Positions 8,132 through 16,172 of a stretch of DNA of 43,599 nt are shown in pieces. The DNA comes from Acidiphilium sp. 37-60-79 (GTDB lineage: Bacteria; Pseudomonadota; Alphaproteobacteria; Acetobacterales; Acetobacteraceae). Below the pieces are notes generated by a model that saw only the letters and a program-made list of their open reading frames with translations, did no database searches and was not told the DNA's origin. The DNA is taken from positions 1 to 43,599 of the forward strand of contig NCBV01000023.1 of NCBI GenBank assembly GCA_002279355.1. The letters run 5' to 3'. Numbering within the stretch: the first letter of the stretch is position 1; each line of letters opens with the position of its first letter. A program made the position numbers and the translations under genes.

Positions 8132-9214
8132 ATGCAACGACCCACTATGAAGTCCACCAAATTTGCCCTTGCGGCCACGCTGATCGGCAGCATGATCGCC
8201 CTTGCCCCGCCAGCCCAGGCGGCGGGCAAGACGCTCTATTTGTTCAACTGGCAGGCTTACATCGGCAAGGGGCTGATCAAAAAATTTGAAGCCCATTGTG
8301 GCTGCACGGTGGTGCAAACTTATTATGATTCCAACGCGGCGTTGGCCGCCAAGCTCAAGGCCGGTGGCGATGCGCAATTCGATGTCGTCGTCCCCTCCAG
8401 CTATTTCATACCGCAATTGGTCCATGAGGGCCTGATCGCGCCGCTGAACAAAAAACTCATCCCAAATTTCCACAACATCGCCGCCAAATTCCAGAACCCT
8501 TCCTATGATCCGCATGATCAATATTCGATGCCCTATCAATGGGGCACCACGGGCATTGGCTATTTGAAAACCAAAGTCGCGACCTTGCCGGAAAGCTGGG
8601 CCGTGCTGTTCGATCCTAAGCTCAACCCGTCCTACCCGTTCGCCCTGATGGGCGGGTCGGGCCGTGACACGATCGGCGCGGCCTGCGCCTATCTTGGCTA
8701 TGGTTTCACCTGCAACACGAAAAGCGAGTGGATCAAGGCGGCAAAACTGATCGAGCAAACCGAAAAGCGCAAAAATTTCACCGGCTTCGTCGATGGTGAT
8801 CCGGCGATGGGCCAAATCAAAAAAGGCGTTATCGCCATTGGCATGACCTTCAATGGTGCGGTCGCTGAATGTTACGATGACAAATCATGCCTCAACGCTG
8901 CCTATCTGGTACCCAAGCAGGGCAGTGAAATCTGGGTCGATACCATGGCGATTCCCAAACATGCGCCCAACCCGAAACTCGCCTATGATTTCATCAATTT
9001 CATCCTGTCAGCTAAAGCGGGGGCAGAATTGTCCAACTATAATCTCTATGGCAGCCCCAACGCTGCCTCGGGGCCGATGTTGAGCAAGGAGCTGAAAACC
9101 CCGTTGATCAAACCCACCAAGGCCCAACTCGCTGGGCTGCATTTCCTGCCGCCGCTCGCGGGCACCAAATTGCAAACCTTCAACGCAATTTGGACGGCGG
9201 TGCGTCAACACTAG
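8132..9214 (+). CDS. potD: Periplasmic polyamine-binding protein (PotD/PotF-type)
   Basis: 360 residues with a strong ribosome binding site (AGGAGG, 8125-8130). The signal peptide has a basic start, a hydrophobic stretch and an AQA-A cleavage site near residue 31. The mature start KTLYLFNWQAYIGKGLIKKFE matches the PotD/PotF N-lobe. VVVPSSYF, the YSMPYQWGTTGIGY segment and EIWVDTMAIP are family landmarks. It captures polyamines in the periplasm and delivers them to the permeases. Unusually it has six cysteines in three close pairs (HCGC, the CAYLGYGFTC segment, CYDDKSC), suggesting three disulfides. That may reflect life in a harsh or acidic environment. PotD has few cysteines in model organisms. 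Putrescine versus spermidine preference cannot be told from sequence alone. Confidence 0.92.
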   Translation: MQRPTMKSTKFALAATLIGSMIALAPPAQAAGKTLYLFNWQAYIGKGLIKKFEAHCGCTVVQTYYDSNAALAAKLKAGGDAQFDVVVPSSYFIPQLVHEGLIAPLNKKLIPNFHNIAAKFQNPSYDPHDQYSMPYQWGTTGIGYLKTKVATLPESWAVLFDPKLNPSYPFALMGGSGRDTIGAACAYLGYGFTCNTKSEWIKAAKLIEQTEKRKNFTGFVDGDPAMGQIKKGVIAIGMTFNGAVAECYDDKSCLNAAYLVPKQGSEIWVDTMAIPKHAPNPKLAYDFINFILSAKAGAELSNYNLYGSPNAASGPMLSKELKTPLIKPTKAQLAGLHFLPPLAGTKLQTFNAIWTAVRQH

Positions 9215-9270
9215 ATCAATATAGCTTTAGGTTGGGTCACTCGACCCGACCTAACGCTATGAAATTGATC
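9214..9270. terminator. Strong hairpin after potD
   Basis: An 18-bp stem with two wobble-type mismatches (9221-9238 with 9243-9260, 4-base loop ACTC) begins just after the potD stop. It is extended outward by GATCAAT/ATTGATC (9214-9220 with 9264-9270) across a 3-base bulge. It is followed by A-rich rather than T-rich sequence, so it is a 3'-end or processing hairpin more than a classic intrinsic terminator. It probably ends or stabilises the potABCD transcript. Confidence 0.55.
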
Positions 9271-9282
9271 GAAAAAACAAAC

Positions 9283-9317
9283 TTAGAGCGCGTCGTTGTA
9301 AAACGATCCCACTCTAA
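9283..9317. other. Imperfect inverted repeat with TTAGAG/CTCTAA ends
   Basis: Outer stem TTAGAG (9283-9288) pairs with CTCTAA (9312-9317). An inner stem around GTCGTT/AACGAT closes on a GTAA loop. It is the second of four distinct foldable units packed into the 296-bp gap between potD and the second puuA. Its role is unknown. It could be a dispersed small repeat, but I see no second full copy in this window. Confidence 0.35.
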
Positions 9318-9353
9318 AGCGATCGGCGCGGTGCTTGAACCCCTTGATGAAAG

Positions 9354-9433
9354 CTAGTGTCCCGATTCTGAAATCCGTTGGATTTCGGGATCAGGGTGGA
9401 CACTAGAAAATTCAATGATTTAGTGTCCTGCCC
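9354..9433 (+). repeat. Palindromic MITE-like element, copy 2 (partial, plus orientation)
   Basis: It contains the complete hairpin 1 of the element (9354-9406, CTAGTGTCC to GGACACTAG) and the A/T-rich linker, nearly identical to 4953-5020. It then breaks off inside the left arm of hairpin 2 after TAGTGTCCTGCCC (9421-9433). It is therefore a truncated or rearranged copy. It lies between the potABCD operon and the puuA-puuB pair. Confidence 0.85.
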
Positions 9434-9455
9434 GTAATCACGAAACGATAAGACC

Positions 9456-9488
9456 AGCGCACGATCCACCATTGGTGGGTCGTGCGCT
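9456..9488. promoter_or_regulatory. Hairpin immediately upstream of the puuA ribosome binding site
   Basis: A 15-bp stem (9456-9470 with 9474-9488, one wobble) closes on a 3-base ATT loop and ends 12 bases before the GGAGG of the puuA gene at 9511. If present in the mRNA it would be a very stable structure next to the ribosome binding site and could affect translation or 5'-end stability. As DNA, the same palindrome could be an operator. No downstream T-run is present. Confidence 0.45.
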
Positions 9489-9510
9489 AAACCCCGCCCC
9501 GGAGGCACCA

Positions 9511-10851
9511 ATGATCGATCTGACCGACTGGTTCAACGAACACCGTATCACCGAGGTCGAATGTCTCGTGCCCGATATTACCGGCATTCCGCGTGGCAAA
9601 ATCATGCCCGCGCAAAAATTCCTGCATGGCGGCACGCCGCGCCTGCCCGAGAGCATTTTCATCCAATCGGTCACCGGCGAATATCCTGAAGACCCGCAAG
9701 ATGCCCTGACTGACCCCGCCATTATCGACATCAAACTCACCCCGGACCCGACAACCGTGCGTCTGGTGCCGTGGGCGCATGAGCCCACCGCGCAGATCAT
9801 CCATGATTGTCACTACGCCGACGGCACCCCGGTGCCCATTGCGCCGCGGCAAGTGCTGCGCGAAGTGCTCGCACTCTACACCGCGCGCGGCTGGAAGCCG
9901 GTGCTGGCGCCGGAGCTTGAATTCTATCTGGTCGGCCGCAATACCGACCCGGATTATCCGCTCGTCCCCCCGGTGGGCCGTTCGGGCCGACAGGAAACCG
10001 GACGGCAATCCTATTCGATCGACGCGGTCAATGAGTTCGATCCGTTATTCGAGGAAATGTATGATTTTTGCGAAACCCAAAATCTCGATCTCGATACGCT
10101 GATCCATGAGGAAGGGGCCGCGCAGGTCGAAATTAATTTTCTGCACGGCAACCCGCTCGATCTGGCCGATCAGGTATTCCTGTTCAAACGCACCGTCCGC
10201 GAAGTGGCGCTCCGCCACGAAATCTACGCGACGTTTATGGCCAAGCCAATGGATCGCGAGCCCGGCAGCGCGATGCATATTCACCAAAGCGTGGTCGATG
10301 CCAAAACCGGCGAAAATTTGTTTGCCGATGCGCAAGGCAAGCCAAGTGCTTTGTTCCGGGCCTATATTGGCGGTTTGCAAAAATACGTCCCGGCGATCAT
10401 GCCGATTTTTGCCCCCAACGTGAATTCCTATCGCCGCCTCACCCGGTTTTCCAACGCGCCGATCAATTTGCAATGGGGCCATGATAACCGCACCTGCGGC
10501 TTGCGCGTGCCGTTTGGTGAGCCCTCGGCCATGCGGGTGGAAAACCGTGTCCCCGGTGCGGATGCGAACCCCTATCTGGCCTTCGCCGCCTCGCTCGCTT
10601 GTGGTTATCTCGGCATGGTCGAAGCGCTGGAGCCCACCGAGCCGTTTCGCGGGTCGGCCTATTCGCAACCCTATTCGCTGCCGCGTGAATTATCGCAAGC
10701 CTTGGATCGCATGGCGCAGAACCAGCCCCTTACCGCGATTCTCGGCGCCAAGCTGATCGATGTATTCGTCGCGGTGAAACGTCTCGAATATGAAACCTAT
10801 TTGCGGGTTATCAGCTCTTGGGAGCGCGAGCATCTGTTGCTGAATGTCTGA
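9511..10851 (+). CDS. puuA: Gamma-glutamylputrescine synthetase (PuuA-type glutamine synthetase)
   Basis: 446 residues of the glutamine synthetase superfamily, with metal-ligand glutamates in APELEFYL (E135, E137) and EEGAAQVEINF (E201, E207), and the nucleotide loop GSAMHIHQS (252-260). PuuA joins putrescine to glutamate using ATP, the first step of the Puu pathway. Identification as PuuA is supported by the directly following puuB, whose start overlaps this stop by 8 bp (ATGTCTGA). The ATG at 9511 has an excellent GGAGG site. In-frame sequence from 9472 falls inside the upstream hairpin and is unlikely to be coding. The protein is clearly a different subgroup from the paralogue at 96-1457. 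Confidence 0.9.
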   Translation: MIDLTDWFNEHRITEVECLVPDITGIPRGKIMPAQKFLHGGTPRLPESIFIQSVTGEYPEDPQDALTDPAIIDIKLTPDPTTVRLVPWAHEPTAQIIHDCHYADGTPVPIAPRQVLREVLALYTARGWKPVLAPELEFYLVGRNTDPDYPLVPPVGRSGRQETGRQSYSIDAVNEFDPLFEEMYDFCETQNLDLDTLIHEEGAAQVEINFLHGNPLDLADQVFLFKRTVREVALRHEIYATFMAKPMDREPGSAMHIHQSVVDAKTGENLFADAQGKPSALFRAYIGGLQKYVPAIMPIFAPNVNSYRRLTRFSNAPINLQWGHDNRTCGLRVPFGEPSAMRVENRVPGADANPYLAFAASLACGYLGMVEALEPTEPFRGSAYSQPYSLPRELSQALDRMAQNQPLTAILGAKLIDVFVAVKRLEYETYLRVISSWEREHLLLNV

Positions 10852-12097
10852 GTATTACAGCGCCACACGCAGGCTGGCGGTTAATCCGTCTCCTCTCACG
10901 GGTGATCAGCGCGCCGATGTCGCGATTATCGGTGGCGGCCTCACCGGCTGCTCGGCGGCGCTGCATCTGGCCGAGCGTGGCTATCGCGTCACCTTGCTCG
11001 AAGCCGGGGCGATCGGTGCTGGCGCATCGGGGCGTAATGGCGGGCAAGTGCTGCCCGGCCTTGCCTGCGGCCAGCTCAAACTCAACCAGCTGATCGGCAA
11101 AGGCGCCGCGCGCCATGTGTGGGATTTATCGATCGAGGCGGTCGAATTGCTGCGCCACCAAATCAGCCGCTTCGCCATCGATTGCGACTTTGTCCCCGGT
11201 TATCTGCACGCGGCGGTCAAACCGCGTCAGGTGCGTGAGCTGGCGGAAACCCAGGCCGAACTGGCCGATTTGGGCTATCCCGCAACCGATTTGCTCACCG
11301 GCGCAAATTTGCGCGCCCGCCTCGCCAGCCCGCGCTATCAAGCCGCCCTGACCGATCCGGTGTCCGGCCATTTGCACCCGCTGAACTACACGCTTGGCCT
11401 TGCCGACGCCGCAATCCGCGCTGGAGCGACGCTGCACGCCCATAGCAAAGTCACCGCTATCGTGCGCGGTGCGAAAATTCTGCTCCGCACCGCGCAAGGC
11501 CAAGTCACCGCCGATCATGTCATTATCGCCACGGGTGCCTATCTCGCCGGGCTGATGCCACCGCTCGCTGGCTATATCATGCCCGTCGGCACTTACATCA
11601 TCGCTACCGAGCCGCGTGATGATGTTCCCGCGCTCATTCCCGGCAATGAAGCGGTTGCGGACCTTAATTTCGTGCTTGATTATTTCCGCCGCAGCCCAGA
11701 CCAGCGCATGCTGTTTGGCGGTCGGGTATCATACTCCACGTTGCCGCCTCCGAACCTTGCCGCCGCCATGCTCGCCCGAGCCCGCGCCGTTTTCCCCCAA
11801 CTCGCCAGCGCGCGCGCTGAATATTGCTGGGGCGGCTTTGTCGATATCACCATGAACCGCGCCCCGCATTTTGGCCGAATCGGCAACAACATCCTTTTTA
11901 TGCACGGCTTCTCCGGCCATGGTGTTGCGCTCACCGGCCTTGCCGGGAAGCTCGCCGCCGAGGCCATCGCGGGCCAGGCCGAACGATTTGATATCTTTGC
12001 CAAAATTCCCCATCGCCGCTTTCCCGGCGGCGCCCTTTTGCGCACTCCGCTGCTGCTCCTGGCGACGAGCTGGTTCCGCCTGCGCGATTGGCTCTAG
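10844..12097 (+). CDS. puuB: Gamma-glutamylputrescine oxidase
   Basis: A 417-residue FAD-dependent oxidoreductase of the DAO family with the dinucleotide motif GGGLTG (30-35) and the downstream ASGRNGGQ flavin-contact motif. It aligns in character with E. coli PuuB along its whole length, including the YYSAT-type N-terminus, GHLHPLN, the LLDYYR-like LDYFRR, GYSGHGV-like GFSGHGV, and the C-terminal AERFDIFAKIPHRRFPGG stretch. It oxidises gamma-glutamylputrescine to the aldehyde, releasing ammonia and hydrogen peroxide. It is translationally coupled to puuA. The next Puu enzymes, PuuC and PuuD, are not found nearby. Its TAG stop lies within the first bases (CTAG) of the inverted palindromic element. 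Confidence 0.92.
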   Translation: MSEYYSATRRLAVNPSPLTGDQRADVAIIGGGLTGCSAALHLAERGYRVTLLEAGAIGAGASGRNGGQVLPGLACGQLKLNQLIGKGAARHVWDLSIEAVELLRHQISRFAIDCDFVPGYLHAAVKPRQVRELAETQAELADLGYPATDLLTGANLRARLASPRYQAALTDPVSGHLHPLNYTLGLADAAIRAGATLHAHSKVTAIVRGAKILLRTAQGQVTADHVIIATGAYLAGLMPPLAGYIMPVGTYIIATEPRDDVPALIPGNEAVADLNFVLDYFRRSPDQRMLFGGRVSYSTLPPPNLAAAMLARARAVFPQLASARAEYCWGGFVDITMNRAPHFGRIGNNILFMHGFSGHGVALTGLAGKLAAEAIAGQAERFDIFAKIPHRRFPGGALLRTPLLLLATSWFRLRDWL

Positions 12098-12200
12098 TAA
12101 CCTGCCCCTGAAATTCATGAGATGAATTTCAGGGATAAGCAGGCCACTAAATCATTGAATTTTCTAGTGTCCACTCTGATTCCGAAATCCAACGGATTTT
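12094..12200 (-). repeat. Palindromic MITE-like element, copy 3 (inverted, truncated)
   Basis: It is the reverse complement of the element at 4953-5075. It begins CTAG at the puuB stop codon and keeps the full hairpin 2 (inner stem CCCTGAAATTCAT/ATGAATTTCAGGG now perfect), the linker and the proximal arm plus loop of hairpin 1. The sequence diverges at about 12200, where the distal arm of hairpin 1 should lie, and changes to an unrelated small inverted repeat GCAACC-TAT-GGTTGC. It therefore lacks one end. It separates puuB from the membrane glycosyltransferase gene. Confidence 0.85.
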
Positions 12201-12224
12201 CGCAACCTATGGTTGCTTGCGCAG

Positions 12225-13688
12225 ATGCGCCATTCCCGCCTGCAGCTTCTGTTGCTCCTTGCGGCCCTCGCGTTGAGTGCCATCGCGGCGCTGCGCGGCG
12301 GCGAATATGATGAGTTCTACACGGTTTTTCTCCTCGCTGGAGACCCACGCCCGGCTTGGCCCGCGCAACCATTTCACCCGCCTCAAATCCGTGCCGATTT
12401 CACCGGCGCCGCCAGCCTCGCTCACATCGCAACCGCACTGCGCAACGATGATGTGCATCCGCCGCTCTATTTCTGGCTCGCCAAATACTGGCGCGCGGCC
12501 TTTGGCCCATCACTCCTTGCGCTGCGCCTGCTATCGGTGCTCTGCGCGATTATTGCATTGGCGCTGCTCGCACGCATCGCCACCGCCATCGGGATCGATC
12601 CGCCAAGTGCGGTCATTCTCACGCTCGGCTGCTACGGCTTTGCCTATTCCAGCATCGTCGCACGCGATTTTTCGCTCACAACTTTGCTCATTCTCACGGG
12701 CCTACTGGCGCTCTTGGCGACGAAGCCAACCCGCCGCACCGATATGCTCGGCGGCGGACTGCTCGGTGCTGCCTGCTGCACCAATGATCTCGCCATTTTT
12801 ACCGCCATCGCCTTGTGGCTCTGGCTCGCCGCGCACGCCCAGCGCCGCCTGCTGCCCGTCACCGGCGGTGCCGCGCTGTTCATCCCGCTATGGGCGTGGT
12901 TTTTTCTCGCCCAGCGCAATTCCCGCCAAGGCCAGTTCCATCATTTTCGCGCCCGCAGCGCCCTCGCGCACCTCGTGCGCGATCAAGCGGCTGCTATGCT
13001 TGGTGGTTTGCCAAAATATGTCCCTTCGCCGTTGTCAGGCGCAATCGCGGTCGGTCTCGGCTTATTTTTGTTGTTGCTGCTGGTGCTGATTATTCGTATC
13101 CGCCTCGATACAGAGCGCAAAACACTTCTGGCGGTCGGCGCGCTCGCACCGCCAATCGGCTTGTTGAGCCTGGGCCTTGCATTTCACACGATGCCCTTTG
13201 AAATCCGCTATCTCTGGCTCGGCCTGCCGTTCATCGGCTTGCTGCTCGCCGCCGCCTTGGCGCCGCATCAGCGCATCCGTGCCCTGCTGATCGCCCTCAA
13301 CCTCGCCGCCTTGATCGGCCTAGCGTTAGCGCCGCAAACCATGCAGCCCGGCACGCGCCTCGCCCGGCGCAGCGCCCGCGCCGCCGGAGTGTCCGGCCTT
13401 GTGATCATCCCGTTTGGTAATGACGGCGTCGGCATTCCCGGCCCGTTCATCAGCGCATCGCCAGCCCGCGCAACCATTCTGGTGGCGCGGCGCGCAACGC
13501 CCGGTCTGCTCGCCATCGCCGACGCCTATCCGCGAATCATCCTCCCGGACTTGACCGTGGATCGCACGAGCCGCATTTTCACACCCGCCCTCATCGCTCT
13601 GTTCCAAGCAGCGCCCTGCTGGACGCAGCAATCAGGGCCGCGCGGCGTGCTTATTTTCACCCATCACTGTCAGGCTCCTCATGGCTGA
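12225..13688 (+). CDS. GT-C fold integral membrane glycosyltransferase (ArnT/PMT-like)
   Basis: About 487 residues with roughly ten hydrophobic helices. After the first helix comes GGEYDEFYTVFLLAG, holding the acidic DE pair expected of GT-C transferases. HPPLYFWLAKYW is also characteristic of the GT39/GT83 group. These enzymes transfer a sugar from a polyprenyl-phosphate carrier to a protein, lipid or glycan on the periplasmic side. The acceptor here is unknown. The ATG at 12225 is preferred over a TTG at 12213, but neither has a good ribosome binding site. Its 3' end overlaps the next gene by 8 bp (ATGGCTGA), so the two are probably coupled. No other envelope-glycan genes lie next to it. 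The truncated palindromic element lies just upstream. Confidence 0.75.
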   Translation: MRHSRLQLLLLLAALALSAIAALRGGEYDEFYTVFLLAGDPRPAWPAQPFHPPQIRADFTGAASLAHIATALRNDDVHPPLYFWLAKYWRAAFGPSLLALRLLSVLCAIIALALLARIATAIGIDPPSAVILTLGCYGFAYSSIVARDFSLTTLLILTGLLALLATKPTRRTDMLGGGLLGAACCTNDLAIFTAIALWLWLAAHAQRRLLPVTGGAALFIPLWAWFFLAQRNSRQGQFHHFRARSALAHLVRDQAAAMLGGLPKYVPSPLSGAIAVGLGLFLLLLLVLIIRIRLDTERKTLLAVGALAPPIGLLSLGLAFHTMPFEIRYLWLGLPFIGLLLAAALAPHQRIRALLIALNLAALIGLALAPQTMQPGTRLARRSARAAGVSGLVIIPFGNDGVGIPGPFISASPARATILVARRATPGLLAIADAYPRIILPDLTVDRTSRIFTPALIALFQAAPCWTQQSGPRGVLIFTHHCQAPHG

Positions 13689-14580
13689 GTTTTTTGCCGG
13701 TTTTACCGAACAAACCATCGCGTTGGAGCCTAATCGGCATTTTCGCCTACGCCGGGCAGGCACCGGCCCGGCTTTGCTCATGCTGCACGGCATGCCGCAA
13801 ACTCATATGATCTGGCATCGCATCGCCCCGATCCTGGCGGCGCATTTCACCGTTATCTGCCCCGACCTAACCGGCTACGGCCAAAGCTACAAACCCCCAG
13901 CCACCGCCGATCACGCGCCCTACGCCAAACGGGCGATGGCGCGGGACATGGTCGATCTGATGGATCAACTCGGCCTGCCCCACTTTGCCCTAATCGGCCA
14001 TGATCGGGGGGCGCGTGTTGCCCACCGCCTCGCGCTTGATCATCCGCAGCGCGTGCAAAAACTCATGCTGCTCGACATCATCCCGACGATCGAGCATTTC
14101 GAGCGCACCGACATGGCCTTCGCGTTAGGCTATTATCATTGGTTTTTCCTGGCCCAGCCGCACCCGTTCCCCGAGGCGCTGATCAATCTCGACCCGGCTT
14201 TATGGTTGCGCGCCCAAAGCGGGCGGCATCACACCGCCAACAGTATTTTCGCCGATGCAGCGATGGCCGATTACCTCGCTGCCGCCGCCAATCCCGCCAC
14301 CATCACGGCGATGTGCGAAGATTATCGCGCCGCCGCCACCATCGATTTGGCGCATGACAGCGCCAGCCGCGATGCCGGGACCAAAATCGCGTGTCCCACC
14401 CTGATCCTCTGGGGGGCGCGCGGTTTGGTCGGTCGGCTTTATGCTCCGCTCGATATCTGGAGCCCATATTGCGCGGTCACGGTCACCGGCAGCGCCATTG
14501 CCAGTGGCCATTACCTCGCTGAAGAAGCGCCGGACGAAACCCTGGCGCAACTCCAAGCGTTTTTGTCAGGCCGAGAGTGA
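13681..14580 (+). CDS. Alpha/beta hydrolase resembling fluoroacetate/haloacetate dehalogenase
   Basis: 299 residues, alpha/beta hydrolase fold. The nucleophile elbow is GHDRGAR with Asp108 in place of the usual Ser. R109 and R112 match the carboxylate-binding pair of fluoroacetate dehalogenase (R111 and R114 in the Rhodopseudomonas enzyme), D132 (LLDIIPT) the acid, H153-W154 (YYHWFF) the halide pocket, Y215 the third halide contact and H277 (SGHYL) the base. The pattern is essentially complete, so hydrolytic cleavage of a 2-haloacid is a credible reaction, though related epoxide hydrolases share parts of it. Activity on fluoride is an inference. It is coupled by an 8-bp overlap to the upstream glycosyltransferase. 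Its 3' end overlaps the convergent leuA by 15 bp. Confidence 0.8.
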   Translation: MAEFFAGFTEQTIALEPNRHFRLRRAGTGPALLMLHGMPQTHMIWHRIAPILAAHFTVICPDLTGYGQSYKPPATADHAPYAKRAMARDMVDLMDQLGLPHFALIGHDRGARVAHRLALDHPQRVQKLMLLDIIPTIEHFERTDMAFALGYYHWFFLAQPHPFPEALINLDPALWLRAQSGRHHTANSIFADAAMADYLAAAANPATITAMCEDYRAAATIDLAHDSASRDAGTKIACPTLILWGARGLVGRLYAPLDIWSPYCAVTVTGSAIASGHYLAEEAPDETLAQLQAFLSGRE

Positions 14581-16140
14581 GACCGGCTCGGTGCGCTCGC
14601 GCTTGACCAACAATTTATTTAGCGCGTGAATATAAGCCCGCGCCGCCGCCACGATCGTGTCAGTATCCGCGCCCTGACCGTCAACCAACTTACCGCCTTC
14701 TTCGAGGCGCACGCCACAGCGCGCCTGCGCATCGGTACCCTCGGTAACGGCCCCCACGGTGAATAGTCGTAATTCGGCTTGATGCGGGAAAATCGCCTGA
14801 ATTGCGTTGAAGGTGGCATCGACCGGCCCATCGCCCAACGCCTCGGCAGTCCGCACCACCCCATCAACCTCCAAATCGAGCACCGCGCGCGGCTTGGCTT
14901 TGGAGCCGGCCCAAACCTCCAGCCCGACAAATCGCACCCGCTGATGATCGCGCACCACCGCATCGTCAAACAGCGCGACAATGTCTTCGTCATAAACCAA
15001 CTTTTTGCGATCCGCTAAATCTTTAAAACGCCGGAACGAATCATTAAGCTGGTTGTCGCCAATCTCGCCATAGCCCAGCGCGCGGAGCTTATCGCGAAAC
15101 GCCGCCCGCCCCGAATGTTTGCCCATCACTAGGCTGGTCTTCTGCCAGCCCACCGATTCCGGCGTCATGATCTCATAGGTGGCGGCGTTTTTCAGCACGC
15201 CGTCTTGGTGAATGCCGCTCTCATGGGCGAAGGCGTTGCGCCCAACGATTGCCTTATTTGGCTGAACGTCAAAGCCGGTAATGGTCGCGAGCAGCTTGGA
15301 GCTTCGCAAAATCCGCGTCGTTTCGATATTGTTTTTATAGGGTGCGGCATCCGGGCGCGTGCGTATCGCCATCACCACCTCTTCGAGCGCCGCATTGCCC
15401 GCCCGCTCACCAATGCCATTGATGGTGCATTCAATCTGCCGTGCGCCGGCGCGCAACGCAGCCAGCGTATTGGCGACCGCCAAGCCAAGATCATTATGGC
15501 AGTGGGTGGAAAAAATCACCCGCTCCGCACCGGGCACGCGTGCGCGCAATTCACCGAAAATCCGGAAAATATCCTCAGGCACCGCATAGCCCACAGTGTC
15601 GGGAATATTAATGGTTGTTGCTCCGGCGCGGATCGCCGCTTCGACGCAGCGGGCCAGAAAATCCGGATCGGTCCGGCTGCCATCCTCGGCGGACCATTCC
15701 ACGTCATCGGTATAATCGCGCGCCAGTTCAACCGAGCGCGTCACCGCCTCCAGCACCGCGTCCGGCTCCATGCGCAATTTATATTTCATGTGCAGCGGTG
15801 AGGTGGAAATGAAGGTATGAATCCGCTTGCGTTCGGCGGGCTTCACCGCCTCGGCCGCCCGCAAAATATCATCGCGCCCTGAGCGCGCCAGACCGGCAAT
15901 CACTGGGCCTTTCACGGTCTCGGCAATTTTGCGCACACTCTCGAAATCGCCGGGGCTCGCAATCGGAAATCCGGCTTCGATGACATCAACGCCAAGCTCG
16001 GCCAACGCCTCGGCCATCCGCAATTTCTCGTCGAGATTCATCGAAAATCCAGGCGATTGCTCGCCATCGCGCAGGGTGGTGTCGAACATGATCACACGAT
16101 CGTCAGCGATCGCGCCAAAACTAGGATGATGAATGGTCAT
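14566..16140 (-). CDS. leuA: 2-isopropylmalate synthase
   Basis: 524 residues, standard for LeuA. The HMGL-like TIM-barrel catalytic domain (about 15-290) has [13 protein letters not shown] (R24/D25 catalytic and metal contacts) and the metal motif HCHND (213-217). [10 protein letters not shown] (241-250) follows. The C-terminal third is the LeuA allosteric domain, where leucine feedback inhibition acts. It condenses 2-oxoisovalerate with acetyl-CoA, the committed step of leucine synthesis. It stands alone on the minus strand between convergent and divergent neighbours, preceded by a structured leader that may regulate it. The ATG at 16140 has a GAGA-type ribosome binding site. Confidence 0.97.
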   Translation of the reverse strand: MTIHHPSFGAIADDRVIMFDTTLRDGEQSPGFSMNLDEKLRMAEALAELGVDVIEAGFPIASPGDFESVRKIAETVKGPVIAGLARSGRDDILRAAEAVKPAERKRIHTFISTSPLHMKYKLRMEPDAVLEAVTRSVELARDYTDDVEWSAEDGSRTDPDFLARCVEAAIRAGATTINIPDTVGYAVPEDIFRIFGELRARVPGAERVIFSTHCHNDLGLAVANTLAALRAGARQIECTINGIGERAGNAALEEVVMAIRTRPDAAPYKNNIETTRILRSSKLLATITGFDVQPNKAIVGRNAFAHESGIHQDGVLKNAATYEIMTPESVGWQKTSLVMGKHSGRAAFRDKLRALGYGEIGDNQLNDSFRRFKDLADRKKLVYDEDIVALFDDAVVRDHQRVRFVGLEVWAGSKAKPRAVLDLEVDGVVRTAEALGDGPVDATFNAIQAIFPHQAELRLFTVGAVTEGTDAQARCGVRLEEGGKLVDGQGADTDTIVAAARAYIHALNKLLVKRERTEPVSLSA

Positions 16141-16172
16141 TGCTGTCTCGCAAAATAGGTCGGCGTGAGGGA

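Noticed and set aside
4953-12200. The repeated palindromes as a CRISPR array or an insertion sequence
   Set aside because: The copies are kilobases apart with no spacers and no transposase or cas genes. They have MITE-like non-coding structure only.
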